Positions 38,065-47,704 are shown, counted from the first letter of the stretch. The stretch: 64,000 nt of DNA from an uncultured Altererythrobacter sp. (GCA_947492235.1 CANLLZ010000001.1:1488001-1552000); one strand, 5' to 3'. Numbers and translations are program-made. Notes: generated by a model from the letters alone, not told the origin.

Positions 38065-38907
38065 ATGACCGAATATACCCCGCCCGCCGTCTGGAAACAC
38101 GACACCGAAAACGGGGGCCGGTTCGCCGCGATCAATCGCCCGACAGCCGGTGCGCGCGAGGAGAAGGAGCTGCCGCGCGGGGACCATCCCTATCAGCTCT
38201 ATTCACTCGCCACGCCCAACGGGGTGAAGGCGAACATCATCTTCGAAGAGCTGATCGAGGAAGGCCACGACCTCGATTATGATGCGTGGGTCATCAATAT
38301 CGGAGAGCAGGAACAGTTCACCAGCGGCTTTGTGGATGTGAACCCCAATTCGAAAATCCCCGCTCTGCTCGACCTGTCCGGGCCGGAGCCTGTGCGGGTT
38401 TTTGAAAGCGGCGCGATCCTGATGCATATGGCGGAGAAGTTCGATCGCTTTCAGGCCAAGGGCGCCGCCCGTGCAGAAATGCTCAGCTGGCTGTTTTGGC
38501 AGATCGGCAGCGCGCCCTTCATTGGCGGCGGCTTCGGCCATTTCTACGCTTACGCGCCGGAGAAATACGAATACCCGATCAATCGCTATGCGATGGAAAC
38601 CAAGCGCCTGTTCGATGTCGCCGACCAGCGGCTTGCTCAGACGCAGTTCCTGAGCGGCGACGAATATACCATCGCCGACATGGCTGCCTGGCCATGGATG
38701 GCCCCCTTTACCAAGGGCGTGATCTACAACGACGCGAAAACCTTCCTGAGCATCGACGAGTATGAACATGTCGGTCGCTGGGCGAAGGAAATCGGCGAGC
38801 GCGTGGCCGTGCGCCGTGCGATGATGGTCAACAAGACCTGGGGCGACGAAGACACGCAGGTGCCCAACCGACATTCAGCGGCCGATTTCGAAGGCAAGAA
38901 GGTTTAG
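38065..38907 (+). CDS. yghU: YghU-type glutathione S-transferase
   Basis: 280 aa. Nu-class GST: YTPPAVWKHDTENGGRFAAINRPTAGAREEKELPRGDHPYQLYSLATPNGVKANIIFEEL, SKIPALLD, ESGAILMHMAEKF. Members reduce disulfides and organic peroxides using two glutathiones. ATG 38065 is chosen; it converges on argE with overlapping stop codons. Confidence 0.94.
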   Translation: MTEYTPPAVWKHDTENGGRFAAINRPTAGAREEKELPRGDHPYQLYSLATPNGVKANIIFEELIEEGHDLDYDAWVINIGEQEQFTSGFVDVNPNSKIPALLDLSGPEPVRVFESGAILMHMAEKFDRFQAKGAARAEMLSWLFWQIGSAPFIGGGFGHFYAYAPEKYEYPINRYAMETKRLFDVADQRLAQTQFLSGDEYTIADMAAWPWMAPFTKGVIYNDAKTFLSIDEYEHVGRWAKEIGERVAVRRAMMVNKTWGDEDTQVPNRHSAADFEGKKV

Positions 38908-40067
38908 GTCAGCTCTTCCGCAAGCCGCTCCATAAAGCGCGCGCCAGCCTCTAACTGGTCGAGTGCAATCCATTCGTCCGGCTGGTGCGCCTGCTCGATG
39001 CTGCCGGGGCCGCAGATCACGGTCGGGAAACCGGCCTGCTGGAATTGCCCTCCCTCGGCCGCATAGGCGACTTGCAGCGGAGCGGTGTTCTCGCCGGTCA
39101 GGCGGCGTACGAAGGCGACTGCATCCTCGCTGCCCTGCGGCGTCATCGGCGCGGTTCCGGCGTGACGTTCAATCGTCACGCCGCATTCCGGGAAGCGCGC
39201 CTTCAGCTGGGAATCCACTTCTCCGCATCGGGCAATAAACGGGGCCAGAATAGCATCCGGATCCTCATTCGGCGGGCAGCGCAGATCGAACACGAAGCGG
39301 GCATGGCCAGCCAGAATATTGGCTGCCTCACCGCCCTCCATCACACCGACCGTCAGCGTCGCCTCGGGCGGGTCGAAGCCATTGTCCGGGTCGGCCCGTG
39401 CGCGCAATTCTTCCGCCAGAACGGCGAGTTCATGCATCAGCTCGATCGCGACCATATTGGCCGAGACGCCGTGGCCGGTAAGCGAACTATGCGCCTCGTG
39501 CCCGCGCACGGTGACCTCATGAACCGCAATGCCCTTGTGCCCCGTCACCACCCGCATCAGGCTAGGTTCCCCGACAATAGCGAGGCGCGGCGGAGGGATG
39601 GTCTGGGCCATCCGTGCGATCATGGCAGGCGCGCCCTGACAGCCCACCTCCTCGTCATAGCTGATTGCCAGATGCACCGGCAGTTCCCCGGCGGCGAAGC
39701 GCGGCACAAAGGCTAGCGCCAGCGCGATGAAGCCCTTCATATCGGTGACACCGCGCCCGATCAGGCGCTTGCCACCCTTGGCAACCACTTCGCGCGCAGT
39801 CCACGGGTCTGCGCTCCAGTCCTGCCCTTCCACTGGCACCACATCGCTGTGACCGGAAAGGATCACGCCGCCTTCCACAGCTGGCCCGCAAGTTGCGAAC
39901 AAATTGGCTTTCGTCCCCTCCGCATTCGCTACCCGCTCGGACGCAATGCCATGCTGCGCGAGATAATCCTCCACCCACTCAATCAGCGCCAGATTGCTGC
40001 GGTGGCTGGTCGTGTCGAAAGCGACCAGCGTGTCCAGAATGGTGCGGGCAGTTGCGAGATTGGTCAT
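38904..40067 (-). CDS. argE: Acetylornithine deacetylase
   Basis: 387 aa, M20 metallopeptidase family. It has LSGHSDVVPVEGQDW, GRGVTDMKGFIALALA and SYDEEVGCQGAP, which hold the zinc ligands and catalytic Glu, then GHKGIAVHEVTVRGHEAHSS of the dimer domain. It releases ornithine from N-acetylornithine. ATG 40067 is used. Frames running further upstream cross a tRNA and are rejected. Confidence 0.9.
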   Translation of the reverse strand: MTNLATARTILDTLVAFDTTSHRSNLALIEWVEDYLAQHGIASERVANAEGTKANLFATCGPAVEGGVILSGHSDVVPVEGQDWSADPWTAREVVAKGGKRLIGRGVTDMKGFIALALAFVPRFAAGELPVHLAISYDEEVGCQGAPAMIARMAQTIPPPRLAIVGEPSLMRVVTGHKGIAVHEVTVRGHEAHSSLTGHGVSANMVAIELMHELAVLAEELRARADPDNGFDPPEATLTVGVMEGGEAANILAGHARFVFDLRCPPNEDPDAILAPFIARCGEVDSQLKARFPECGVTIERHAGTAPMTPQGSEDAVAFVRRLTGENTAPLQVAYAAEGGQFQQAGFPTVICGPGSIEQAHQPDEWIALDQLEAGARFMERLAEELT

Positions 40068-40145
40068 GGACGCGACACTACTGCGCACTTGCTTGAAAAC
40101 CACCCTTCCCTTCCGCGTCAGGCCCGCTATAGAGCGCGCCAGTGC

Positions 40146-40220
40146 TGGGGTGTGGCCAAGTGGTAAGGCACCGGTTTTTGGTATCGGCATTCGCAGGTTC
40201 GATCCCTGCCACCCCAGCCA
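40146..40220 (+). tRNA. tRNA-Gln (anticodon TTG)
   Basis: A cloverleaf folds over 75 bases: acceptor TGGGGTG against CACCCCA, D-arm with AGTGGTAAGG, anticodon stem CCGGT / ATCGG with loop TTTTGGT (anticodon TTG), T-arm GCAGG-TTCGATC-CCTGC, and encoded CCA. It closely matches bacterial tRNA-Gln. A short TTCC-TTC-GGAA hairpin with T-runs follows. Confidence 0.95.
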
Positions 40221-40225
40221 TTTTT
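40192..40225 (+). repeat. att-like direct repeat, copy within tRNA-Gln
   Basis: 34 bases covering the T-arm, acceptor 3' end, CCA and five T's. The same 34 bases recur at 40258-40291. A tRNA 3' end copied just downstream is the usual trace of integration by tyrosine recombinases. Confidence 0.8.
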
Positions 40226-40257
40226 CCTTCGGAAAACCGACCGGTGTGTCCGGGGGG

Positions 40258-40291
40258 CGCAGGTTCGATCCCTGCCACCCCAGCCATTTTT
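40258..40291 (+). repeat. att-like direct repeat, downstream copy
   Basis: An exact copy of 40192-40225, 66 bases away. The DNA between holds no integrase gene, so it would be a deleted element or a broken second tRNA. Confidence 0.8.
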
Positions 40292-40369
40292 TCCCCTCGA
40301 TATCAGCGCCGCAACGATAGTGCCCGCCGTTCATTGGCGCGAAGGCCAGCTTGCGCTAGTATTGCTTGC

Positions 40370-40756
40370 ATGAAACGCATTCTGACACTGTTCGCCGCCA
40401 TTCCCCTCGTCGCCTGCTCGACCTATGCGGATGAGGAGGCCGGGCCGGCGGACGCAGGACAGGAGACGGTTGTGGAAGACACCGCATCACCAGGCGCCCC
40501 CTCCGGGCAGCGCGAATATACAGACGAAGAACGCAAATTTCTCGAGAGCGTGAACTTCTGCCAGGAAGAGGCTGTCGTTGGCTATGTGGGCAAAGAGGCG
40601 AGCGATGCCATGGTCAAGGAGATCGTGGAGAAGAGCGGGAGCAAATCCTTCCGCGTACTGGCTCCACAAGACGCCGCCACGATGGATTACCGCACCGACC
40701 GGGTGAACATCATGACCGACGAGAAAGGGTTGATCATCCGCGTTCGCTGCGGCTGA
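40370..40756 (+). CDS. Lipoprotein with I78-type peptidase-inhibitor domain
   Basis: 128 aa. A lipobox LVAC near residue 15, an acidic linker, then a C-terminal domain from about 62 that resembles inhibitor family I78: CQEEAVVGYVGKEASDAMVKEIVEKSGSKSFRVLAPQDAATMDYRTDRVNIMTDEKGLIIRVRCG, with a Cys pair at its ends. Such proteins inhibit serine peptidases. It lies tail-to-tail with two secreted trypsin-like autotransporters and shares a terminator with the first. Confidence 0.8.
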   Translation: MKRILTLFAAIPLVACSTYADEEAGPADAGQETVVEDTASPGAPSGQREYTDEERKFLESVNFCQEEAVVGYVGKEASDAMVKEIVEKSGSKSFRVLAPQDAATMDYRTDRVNIMTDEKGLIIRVRCG

Positions 40757-40781
40757 TTTTCAGCCTACTCAATACAATACG

Positions 40782-40816
40782 AAAGGGGCCGCAGATTTCT
40801 CTGCGGCCCCTTTTGT
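40782..40816. terminator. Bidirectional terminator, I78 gene and autotransporter 1
   Basis: Perfect 14-bp stem AAAGGGGCCGCAGA / TCTGCGGCCCCTTT with a TTTC loop and T's on the plus-strand side. It ends the I78 gene and, on the other strand, autotransporter 1. Confidence 0.85.
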
Positions 40817-41881
40817 TTGGCTGATGCCTGTTCGGTTTAGAACCGGCCCCTTAGAACCGGACGGTGAAGTCCGCCATGGCGCGGTCGTCGCGGTAGGCTT
40901 CGCGGCCGATGGCCGTCTCGAAGCTTGCACCGAACTGGACCGTGCCGTTGGTCAGCTGAACGCCGCCGCGCACTTCGCCCCAGCTGGTGTCGCCGCCAGC
41001 AAACGGAAGAGCGATCGGAACATCGCTCGCACCGGCGAACCGGACCGTCAGACCATCGTCGCTGCCATCGACCACGCGGACATAATCCGCCTGGACCTGC
41101 GGCACGATGCTCCACTTGCCCGTCACGCCCTGGTGACCTGCCAGCTTCGCACCAAAGCGTGCTTCCAGCTGCTCGGACTGAAGATCGTCGATCTGCAGCG
41201 CCGTCTCGCCGCCCAGCTCGTTAAAGCCGCTCAGCCGCGTGTTGGAATACGCCATCTGCACACGCGGGGTCAGCGTCAGCCCCTTGCTGAGGCCGACATT
41301 CACGCCTGCCTCGGCCATCGCCGTCAGCTTGGTCATCTCAGACGCACCCAGCAGCTGATAGCTGTTGGATCCGTCAAAGCCGGAACGCGTCGTTTCCAGC
41401 TCCGCCATTTCCAGCGTGCCGACTGCGCCGACATAGGCGCCGCCGCCCAGCTGATAGGAAGCATAGCCTGCCACCTGGTTCAGCTCGCTATCGGCAAAGT
41501 CACCACCGATATTGCTGCGGCCCGATGCCCGGCCAAAGGCCACACCGACATGCAGATCATCGGCCATCTCATGCTCGATACCCATGCCGAAATAGCTGGA
41601 ACGCTGACCGTCAGCTGCGCTCTCGTTCACTCCGAAGCTGTTTGCCGAGGAGATCACGCCACCGGTGACAAAGCCGGTCACGCCTTCGGGCAGAGCCAGA
41701 TGCGCCTGGTTCGACGGAGCGAGCCCGGCAACACCCAGACGGGTGCCCACCGACGCGCTCTCATACGAACCGTTGATCGCAGCACGCGGCGTACCGGTGA
41801 TCGAAAGCGATCCGCCAGCAGCATTGCCCATCAGCGACAGACGATCCGTCACGCCCAGCGTCAATGCTCGGCTCTGACGCT
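40782..41881. repeat. Direct repeat of about 1,100 bp, copy 1 (terminator plus barrel region)
   Basis: Matches 44306-45405 throughout as far as compared by eye. It covers a terminator and the last 343 codons of an autotransporter gene. The match stops at base 41882 (T against C). The rest of the two genes is clearly diverged. Confidence 0.9.
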
Positions 41882-44168
41882 TCTGCAGGTTTGCCCCTTC
41901 GGTATTGAAAGTCGGCGCCAGGCTCGAAAGCGTGCCTGCCAGCGTGTACGGGTCCATTACGTCAATCGAGCCAAACAGATTGTACAACGTCTCGTAATGC
42001 CCCGCCTCGCGAAGATCATCGAGCCCTTCTGCAAAGGCGCTGGCAACAGCGAAATCTTGGGGTGCAATATAATCTGCCGCCAGATCGAGATGCCCAGACA
42101 GGCTGCCCCCCCGCAGCCTGACGAAGACTCTGCTGGTGCCATAAATCACCTGTGCTTGAAGGCTTCCGAGCCGATTGTCGATCGACTGGAATTGCCCTTC
42201 GATACCGCCAGTTGCACGAATGATCGTAAACTCCTGACCAGCGCGCGGCGCGGCAGCCGCGGAAGGGTTGCGTAGGGTCAGCACACCGCCAGCCGATGTG
42301 GGACTGGACAGGGAAGCTTGGCCGAAAACACGCAGCGAATCGTTCAGCGTATCGTTCACGTCGACCAGAAACGTGCTCCCGGACGTCATGATCAAATTCC
42401 CGTCGAACAGGAATTCAGCATACAGAGTATTGGAGGCTGTGTTGCTGTCCGGCGATATGCCGCCTGGTGCCAGTACCGCCGTGGCTACGGTCGAAAACTC
42501 AGCAGTAAAGCGCCCGCGCCCTGTCACCAGTCCGGCACCGAACAGGATATCGTTTGCCGTGATCCCGCCCGTATTGATGACATTGCCGCCCATCTGCACG
42601 AAATCGCCCAGCACCGTCAGCGACCCGCTAGGCCGCACGAACAGCTCGGCATTCCCCCGGATATCGAAGGTATCGATTTCCACATCGATCAGCAAATTGG
42701 TCCGCCCGTCCTTGTCGAGAATGACCGAGTAATATTTCGGCGCGATTCCGTTAGCGGGATCGGCGGTGATGTTGTTTGGTACGAAACCGCTGCTGCGCGG
42801 GCCTCCCGGTATCCGAAGATAGGGGAAGTTGGTTTCGACGACCGCCGCGGAATCGAAGGTAGAACATGTGCCGCCGGTGTCGCAGATATCGCCCCACGCC
42901 GCGCCCGCACCGGTGATACCAGCCCCGCGCGTGGACGGAACACCGTTCACCAGATTGCCGTTGCGCTCCACCATATAGGCGGGATCAAGTTGCTGGACCC
43001 AGTGGCTGCCCTGCGCCCAGCGCCCCTCGCCCGCTTTTGCGGAGGCGTAGACCAGCGGGTTGTTCGGCACGATCACGTCCCAAAACACGTGCAGCGGCTG
43101 GTAAAAACTGATGTCGCCGAAGTCGCTGCGCCGGCTGTCACCGTCGATATTGGTGCCGCCGGACAGAACGCCGGCAATTACGGGCGTAGCCCATTTCTGG
43201 TCGACGATCAGCGGACCGCCGGAATCGCCACCAGCGGTGACCGACTCAAAGGGCTGCGCGACATCGTCGCTGCCGAATATGCCGTAATCGTCGGCGCATT
43301 GCGGATCGGTGTTGCCTGCTTCGCAGGTCTGGCTGACCCAGTAGAGGTTCTGCGGGAGCGTTCCGGCAGAAAAGAAGCCTAGACCCGTGTTGCGGTTGTC
43401 GAGCGAGCCGAGCCACGAAACCAGATTTTCTCCGGCGCGGCGTCGCCAGTCGATGCCCTGGCTGTCACCCGTAGCGCCGGTGCCCGAACGGCCGTAACCG
43501 GTTACGGTGACGTGCTCTTGCCCATCCAGCGGGCTGAACAGTAGCGCCCATTTGGGAATGTCGAACGCCGGTGTATCGAGGGTCGCGATTGCGACATCGG
43601 CCTGCAGGAAGCCACGACTGTCGCCATCGAGCGAGCGTGTATCGTACCAGACATGCTCGACATTAAATACCGAGCGGGCTTCGTTGGTCTGGAAGTTGTT
43701 GCCCGACCACGCGCCGACAGCGGTCGAGTTGTCGTCTTCGAACCCGAAAGCAATCGGTGTGCCTCCGGTGGCTGCGCCATATTCGTCCGCCGCACGGCTA
43801 TTGACGCAGTGTGCTGCGAAAATGACCATCCGGTGGTTGACGAGACTGCCGGTGCACAGACCGAACCCACCGCTGCCACTGGACACGAACATCTGGCCGA
43901 TGCCGTTGACACCCGACTGGTCGAGTACGCCGTCGGGCCCGGGTAAATTGGGGTCCTTCACACCCGGCACGACCACCGGTGCTTCGATTGGCGGCGTTTC
44001 GATGCGCAGGGTCTGCGGCGTGTTGACCACCGAGGCGCGCTCGGGAGCAACGCGCAGCATGAAGTCGTCGTCTTCGAGCTCCTGCGCGTGGACGGGAGCG
44101 GCTGCGACCATGGCGGCCATCGAGCTGGCAACGAGCAAATTGCGACGTGTGATGATGTGCTGGATCAT
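40851..44168 (-). CDS. Autotransporter with trypsin-like serine protease passenger (1)
   Basis: 1105 aa. Signal sequence MIQHIITRRNLLVASSMAAMVAAAPVHA. The S1 peptidase domain has the triad His120 (FAAHC), Asp191 (QADVAIATL) and Ser316 (TAGGDSGGPLIV). A beta-helix-like stalk follows (about 400-740) and then a C-terminal autotransporter barrel of about 280 aa ending in FTVRF. The protein should pass through the outer membrane and expose a protease. Its last 343 codons are the same as those of the next gene. ATG 44168 has GAGGGG upstream. Confidence 0.92.
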   Translation of the reverse strand: MIQHIITRRNLLVASSMAAMVAAAPVHAQELEDDDFMLRVAPERASVVNTPQTLRIETPPIEAPVVVPGVKDPNLPGPDGVLDQSGVNGIGQMFVSSGSGGFGLCTGSLVNHRMVIFAAHCVNSRAADEYGAATGGTPIAFGFEDDNSTAVGAWSGNNFQTNEARSVFNVEHVWYDTRSLDGDSRGFLQADVAIATLDTPAFDIPKWALLFSPLDGQEHVTVTGYGRSGTGATGDSQGIDWRRRAGENLVSWLGSLDNRNTGLGFFSAGTLPQNLYWVSQTCEAGNTDPQCADDYGIFGSDDVAQPFESVTAGGDSGGPLIVDQKWATPVIAGVLSGGTNIDGDSRRSDFGDISFYQPLHVFWDVIVPNNPLVYASAKAGEGRWAQGSHWVQQLDPAYMVERNGNLVNGVPSTRGAGITGAGAAWGDICDTGGTCSTFDSAAVVETNFPYLRIPGGPRSSGFVPNNITADPANGIAPKYYSVILDKDGRTNLLIDVEIDTFDIRGNAELFVRPSGSLTVLGDFVQMGGNVINTGGITANDILFGAGLVTGRGRFTAEFSTVATAVLAPGGISPDSNTASNTLYAEFLFDGNLIMTSGSTFLVDVNDTLNDSLRVFGQASLSSPTSAGGVLTLRNPSAAAAPRAGQEFTIIRATGGIEGQFQSIDNRLGSLQAQVIYGTSRVFVRLRGGSLSGHLDLAADYIAPQDFAVASAFAEGLDDLREAGHYETLYNLFGSIDVMDPYTLAGTLSSLAPTFNTEGANLQKRQSRALTLGVTDRLSLMGNAAGGSLSITGTPRAAINGSYESASVGTRLGVAGLAPSNQAHLALPEGVTGFVTGGVISSANSFGVNESAADGQRSSYFGMGIEHEMADDLHVGVAFGRASGRSNIGGDFADSELNQVAGYASYQLGGGAYVGAVGTLEMAELETTRSGFDGSNSYQLLGASEMTKLTAMAEAGVNVGLSKGLTLTPRVQMAYSNTRLSGFNELGGETALQIDDLQSEQLEARFGAKLAGHQGVTGKWSIVPQVQADYVRVVDGSDDGLTVRFAGASDVPIALPFAGGDTSWGEVRGGVQLTNGTVQFGASFETAIGREAYRDDRAMADFTVRF

Positions 44169-44305
44169 GAGGGTCCCCTCTCAACTTTTCGGATGGACGC
44201 TATTACGTCCGTCATGACGACCCTTGTTGGTGCGCAGGTTACACCTTTCCGAGCAGATTGAAAGGTCCATCCTCCCAAGTCCCATTCCTATTCCGCACAC
44301 ACAAA

Positions 44306-44338
44306 AAAGGGGCCGCAGATTTCTCTGCGGCCCCTTTT
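44306..44338 (-). terminator. Terminator of autotransporter 2
   Basis: The same 14-bp hairpin as at 40782, part of the duplicated segment. Confidence 0.8.
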
Positions 44339-45405
44339 GTTTGGCTGATGCCTGTTCGGTTTAGAACCGGCCCCTTAGAACCGGACGGTGAAGTCCGCCA
44401 TGGCGCGGTCGTCGCGGTAGGCTTCGCGGCCGATGGCCGTCTCGAAGCTTGCACCGAACTGGACCGTGCCGTTGGTCAGCTGAACGCCGCCGCGCACTTC
44501 GCCCCAGCTGGTGTCGCCGCCAGCAAACGGAAGAGCGATCGGAACATCGCTCGCACCGGCGAACCGGACCGTCAGACCATCGTCGCTGCCATCGACCACG
44601 CGGACATAATCCGCCTGGACCTGCGGCACGATGCTCCACTTGCCCGTCACGCCCTGGTGACCTGCCAGCTTCGCACCAAAGCGTGCTTCCAGCTGCTCGG
44701 ACTGAAGATCGTCGATCTGCAGCGCCGTCTCGCCGCCCAGCTCGTTAAAGCCGCTCAGCCGCGTGTTGGAATACGCCATCTGCACACGCGGGGTCAGCGT
44801 CAGCCCCTTGCTGAGGCCGACATTCACGCCTGCCTCGGCCATCGCCGTCAGCTTGGTCATCTCAGACGCACCCAGCAGCTGATAGCTGTTGGATCCGTCA
44901 AAGCCGGAACGCGTCGTTTCCAGCTCCGCCATTTCCAGCGTGCCGACTGCGCCGACATAGGCGCCGCCGCCCAGCTGATAGGAAGCATAGCCTGCCACCT
45001 GGTTCAGCTCGCTATCGGCAAAGTCACCACCGATATTGCTGCGGCCCGATGCCCGGCCAAAGGCCACACCGACATGCAGATCATCGGCCATCTCATGCTC
45101 GATACCCATGCCGAAATAGCTGGAACGCTGACCGTCAGCTGCGCTCTCGTTCACTCCGAAGCTGTTTGCCGAGGAGATCACGCCACCGGTGACAAAGCCG
45201 GTCACGCCTTCGGGCAGAGCCAGATGCGCCTGGTTCGACGGAGCGAGCCCGGCAACACCCAGACGGGTGCCCACCGACGCGCTCTCATACGAACCGTTGA
45301 TCGCAGCACGCGGCGTACCGGTGATCGAAAGCGATCCGCCAGCAGCATTGCCCATCAGCGACAGACGATCCGTCACGCCCAGCGTCAATGCTCGGCTCTG
45401 ACGCT
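44306..45405. repeat. Direct repeat of about 1,100 bp, copy 2
   Basis: The partner of 40782-41881 at a constant offset of 3524 bases. It includes its own copy of the terminator (44306-44338). Confidence 0.9.
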
Positions 45406-47704
45406 CCTGCATCGTCGATCCCTCGCTGTTAAAGCTCGGGGCAAACGACGTAAGCGTGCTGGCCAGCGTGTACGGGTCCATCAGATCGACGCTGCCGAAG
45501 ACATTCGACAGATTGTCATATCCGCCCGCCGCACGGATCTCGTCGAGACCCTTTGCAAACGAGTTCGCGATGGCCGCGTCGCCTGCGGACAGAGACGGGG
45601 TCGCCGTGCCCACGAAGTTCAGCAGGCTACCTGCTTCCAGCGTCACGCGGACGGTGTTGGCAAAGTAATCGACATTCGCGCCGAGGTTGCCGAGCAGGCT
45701 GACCACTTCGCCGAATTCACCGATCACACCGTCACGGGCGCGGGCAATAACGAAGCTCTGACCGTCAACCGGCTTGGCTGCAGCCGCCGGACGCCGGATG
45801 AACAGCGTACCACCATCGGTCGGAGTGCTCGACAGCGACAATGCGCCGAGGACACGGATCGAGTCGTTCATCGTATCGTTGACATCGACCGAGAAAACGC
45901 TGGCCGAGGTCAGGATCAGGTTCCCGTCGAAGACGAGATTGCCGTAAGCAGCGGTACCGCCTCCGTTGAAGAACGGATCGCGTGTGCCCGGAGCAAGCAG
46001 TGCTGCGCCAACAGTCGAGAATGCTGCCTGGAAACGTCCGGTTCCGTTGACCACGCCGGCGCCGAACAGGAAGTCATTCGCCGAGATCACACCCTGGTTC
46101 GACGTGATGCCGCCGATTTGCGTGTAATCGCCAAGGATCGAAAGGTTACCCATCGAGCGAACCAGCAGTTCTGCCTCACCCCCGATGTTAAACTTGTCGA
46201 TTTCGTAGGACGAGCGGACCGAAGTCGCACCCGCCTGATCCAGCGTCACTTCGAAATACTGCGGACGCACACCATTGGCAGGATCGGCCGAGATGTTGTT
46301 CGGCACAAAATTCGTTGTTCCCGGGCCGTTGCGGACCTTCAGGAACGTGCCGTCGGCAACCACCTGCGCGACGGCATCGAAGGTGCCGCATGTGCTGAGG
46401 AAACAAACGTCGCCCCAATTGCCGCCATCACCGCTGATCTCCGCACCTAGGGTAGAAGGTACGCCGTTGACCAGATCGCCATCGATCTCGACCATGTAGG
46501 ACGGATCGAGCTGACGGACCCAGTGACGGCTGTCGCTCCAGTTACCATCGCCGCCCTTGGTGGTGGCAAAGGTGTATGGGTTATTGGCGACGATAACCTG
46601 CCAGAAGGTGTGGAGCGGCTGATAGAAGCTGACCGTACCGAAGCTGCTGAAGACCTGTGCGCCAAAGAAGCGCGAGCCGCCCGACAGGACGCCGGCCACT
46701 ACTGGGGTATCCCACTTCTGGTCGACGATCAGCGGACCACCGGAGTCGCCGCCCGCGGTCGAAGATTCGCGCGGAAGCGGAACGTCGTCGGCACCCCAGA
46801 TACCAAAATCAAATTGGCCAAGGCTCGGATCGTAGGGTCGCTGGTCGGAGAAGCTGGTCCAGTACAGTTCCTGCGGAAGATCGCCGAACGGTTGCCCAAA
46901 CAGGAACGTGTTGCGATCATCGAACGAGCCGAGGAACGAGACGAAGTTCTCACCGGCACGGCGACGCCAATCGATGCCCTGCGTGTCACCGTCGAAGCCA
47001 TTACCCGAACGACCATAACCGGTCACCGTAACATGCTCTTGACCGCTCAACGGCGTGAACAACAGCGCCCACTTCGGAATATCGAACGCCGGAGTATCCA
47101 GCGTAGCAATCGCGATATCGGCCTGAAGGAAACCAAAGCTACCCTCGGCGAGCGAACGCTCGTCATACCAGATGTGCTCAACGTTATAGACGTTCTGGTC
47201 AGTGAGCGTCTGACTGCCAGCATTCAGATAGCCAATAAAGCTGCCAAGCGTGTCATCATTGAAGCCAAAAGCAATGTCGCTGCCACCGGTCGGGTTGCCG
47301 TAACTGTCAGCGGCGCGGCTGTTTACGCAGTGAGCAGCGAAGATAACCATACGCGGGTTGACAAGCGAACCCGTGCAAAGACCGAAACCGCCAGTGGGGC
47401 TCGCAGCCAGCATCTGGCCGATGCCGTTTACGCCAGTGTTGTCGAGCACGCCGGCGGGTGCCGGCAGGTTCGGATCGATAACGCCGGGAACGACCTTACG
47501 ATAGTTCTCGACCTGGAAATCGGTTGCCTGTGCACCAGTATCGAAAACCGGTTGGGCGGGTGTGTTCACGACCGATGCCTGATCAGGCGCGATGCGGAAC
47601 TGGCTTTCGTCAACTTCCTGAGCAAGTGCAGGTGCAGTTACGGTAATTGCCGCGACGGAAGTGGCGGCAAGGAGGCTACGGCGCAGCCCGGTGGCAGTCA
47701 TCAT
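44375..47704 (-). CDS. Autotransporter with trypsin-like serine protease passenger (2)
   Basis: 1109 aa, a tandem paralogue. Signal sequence ending LAQ; triad His125, Asp196, Ser321 in TAGGDSGGPLIV; stalk; barrel ending FTVRF. The protease domain is related to, but clearly different from, that of copy 1, which points to different substrates, while the barrel is the same. It is 206 bases upstream of copy 1 with its own terminator between them. A 730-codon frame on the opposite strand is a shadow. Confidence 0.92.
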   Translation of the reverse strand: MMTATGLRRSLLAATSVAAITVTAPALAQEVDESQFRIAPDQASVVNTPAQPVFDTGAQATDFQVENYRKVVPGVIDPNLPAPAGVLDNTGVNGIGQMLAASPTGGFGLCTGSLVNPRMVIFAAHCVNSRAADSYGNPTGGSDIAFGFNDDTLGSFIGYLNAGSQTLTDQNVYNVEHIWYDERSLAEGSFGFLQADIAIATLDTPAFDIPKWALLFTPLSGQEHVTVTGYGRSGNGFDGDTQGIDWRRRAGENFVSFLGSFDDRNTFLFGQPFGDLPQELYWTSFSDQRPYDPSLGQFDFGIWGADDVPLPRESSTAGGDSGGPLIVDQKWDTPVVAGVLSGGSRFFGAQVFSSFGTVSFYQPLHTFWQVIVANNPYTFATTKGGDGNWSDSRHWVRQLDPSYMVEIDGDLVNGVPSTLGAEISGDGGNWGDVCFLSTCGTFDAVAQVVADGTFLKVRNGPGTTNFVPNNISADPANGVRPQYFEVTLDQAGATSVRSSYEIDKFNIGGEAELLVRSMGNLSILGDYTQIGGITSNQGVISANDFLFGAGVVNGTGRFQAAFSTVGAALLAPGTRDPFFNGGGTAAYGNLVFDGNLILTSASVFSVDVNDTMNDSIRVLGALSLSSTPTDGGTLFIRRPAAAAKPVDGQSFVIARARDGVIGEFGEVVSLLGNLGANVDYFANTVRVTLEAGSLLNFVGTATPSLSAGDAAIANSFAKGLDEIRAAGGYDNLSNVFGSVDLMDPYTLASTLTSFAPSFNSEGSTMQERQSRALTLGVTDRLSLMGNAAGGSLSITGTPRAAINGSYESASVGTRLGVAGLAPSNQAHLALPEGVTGFVTGGVISSANSFGVNESAADGQRSSYFGMGIEHEMADDLHVGVAFGRASGRSNIGGDFADSELNQVAGYASYQLGGGAYVGAVGTLEMAELETTRSGFDGSNSYQLLGASEMTKLTAMAEAGVNVGLSKGLTLTPRVQMAYSNTRLSGFNELGGETALQIDDLQSEQLEARFGAKLAGHQGVTGKWSIVPQVQADYVRVVDGSDDGLTVRFAGASDVPIALPFAGGDTSWGEVRGGVQLTNGTVQFGASFETAIGREAYRDDRAMADFTVRF

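Noticed and set aside
40142-40369. N-terminal extension of the I78 lipoprotein
   Set aside because: The frame is open upstream but crosses the tRNA-Gln gene; the lipoprotein signal starts at 40370.
44258-46450. 730-codon open frame on the plus strand
   Set aside because: It is antisense to autotransporter 2, whose protease triad and barrel are clear. The same frame is open opposite copy 1 only because the DNA is duplicated.
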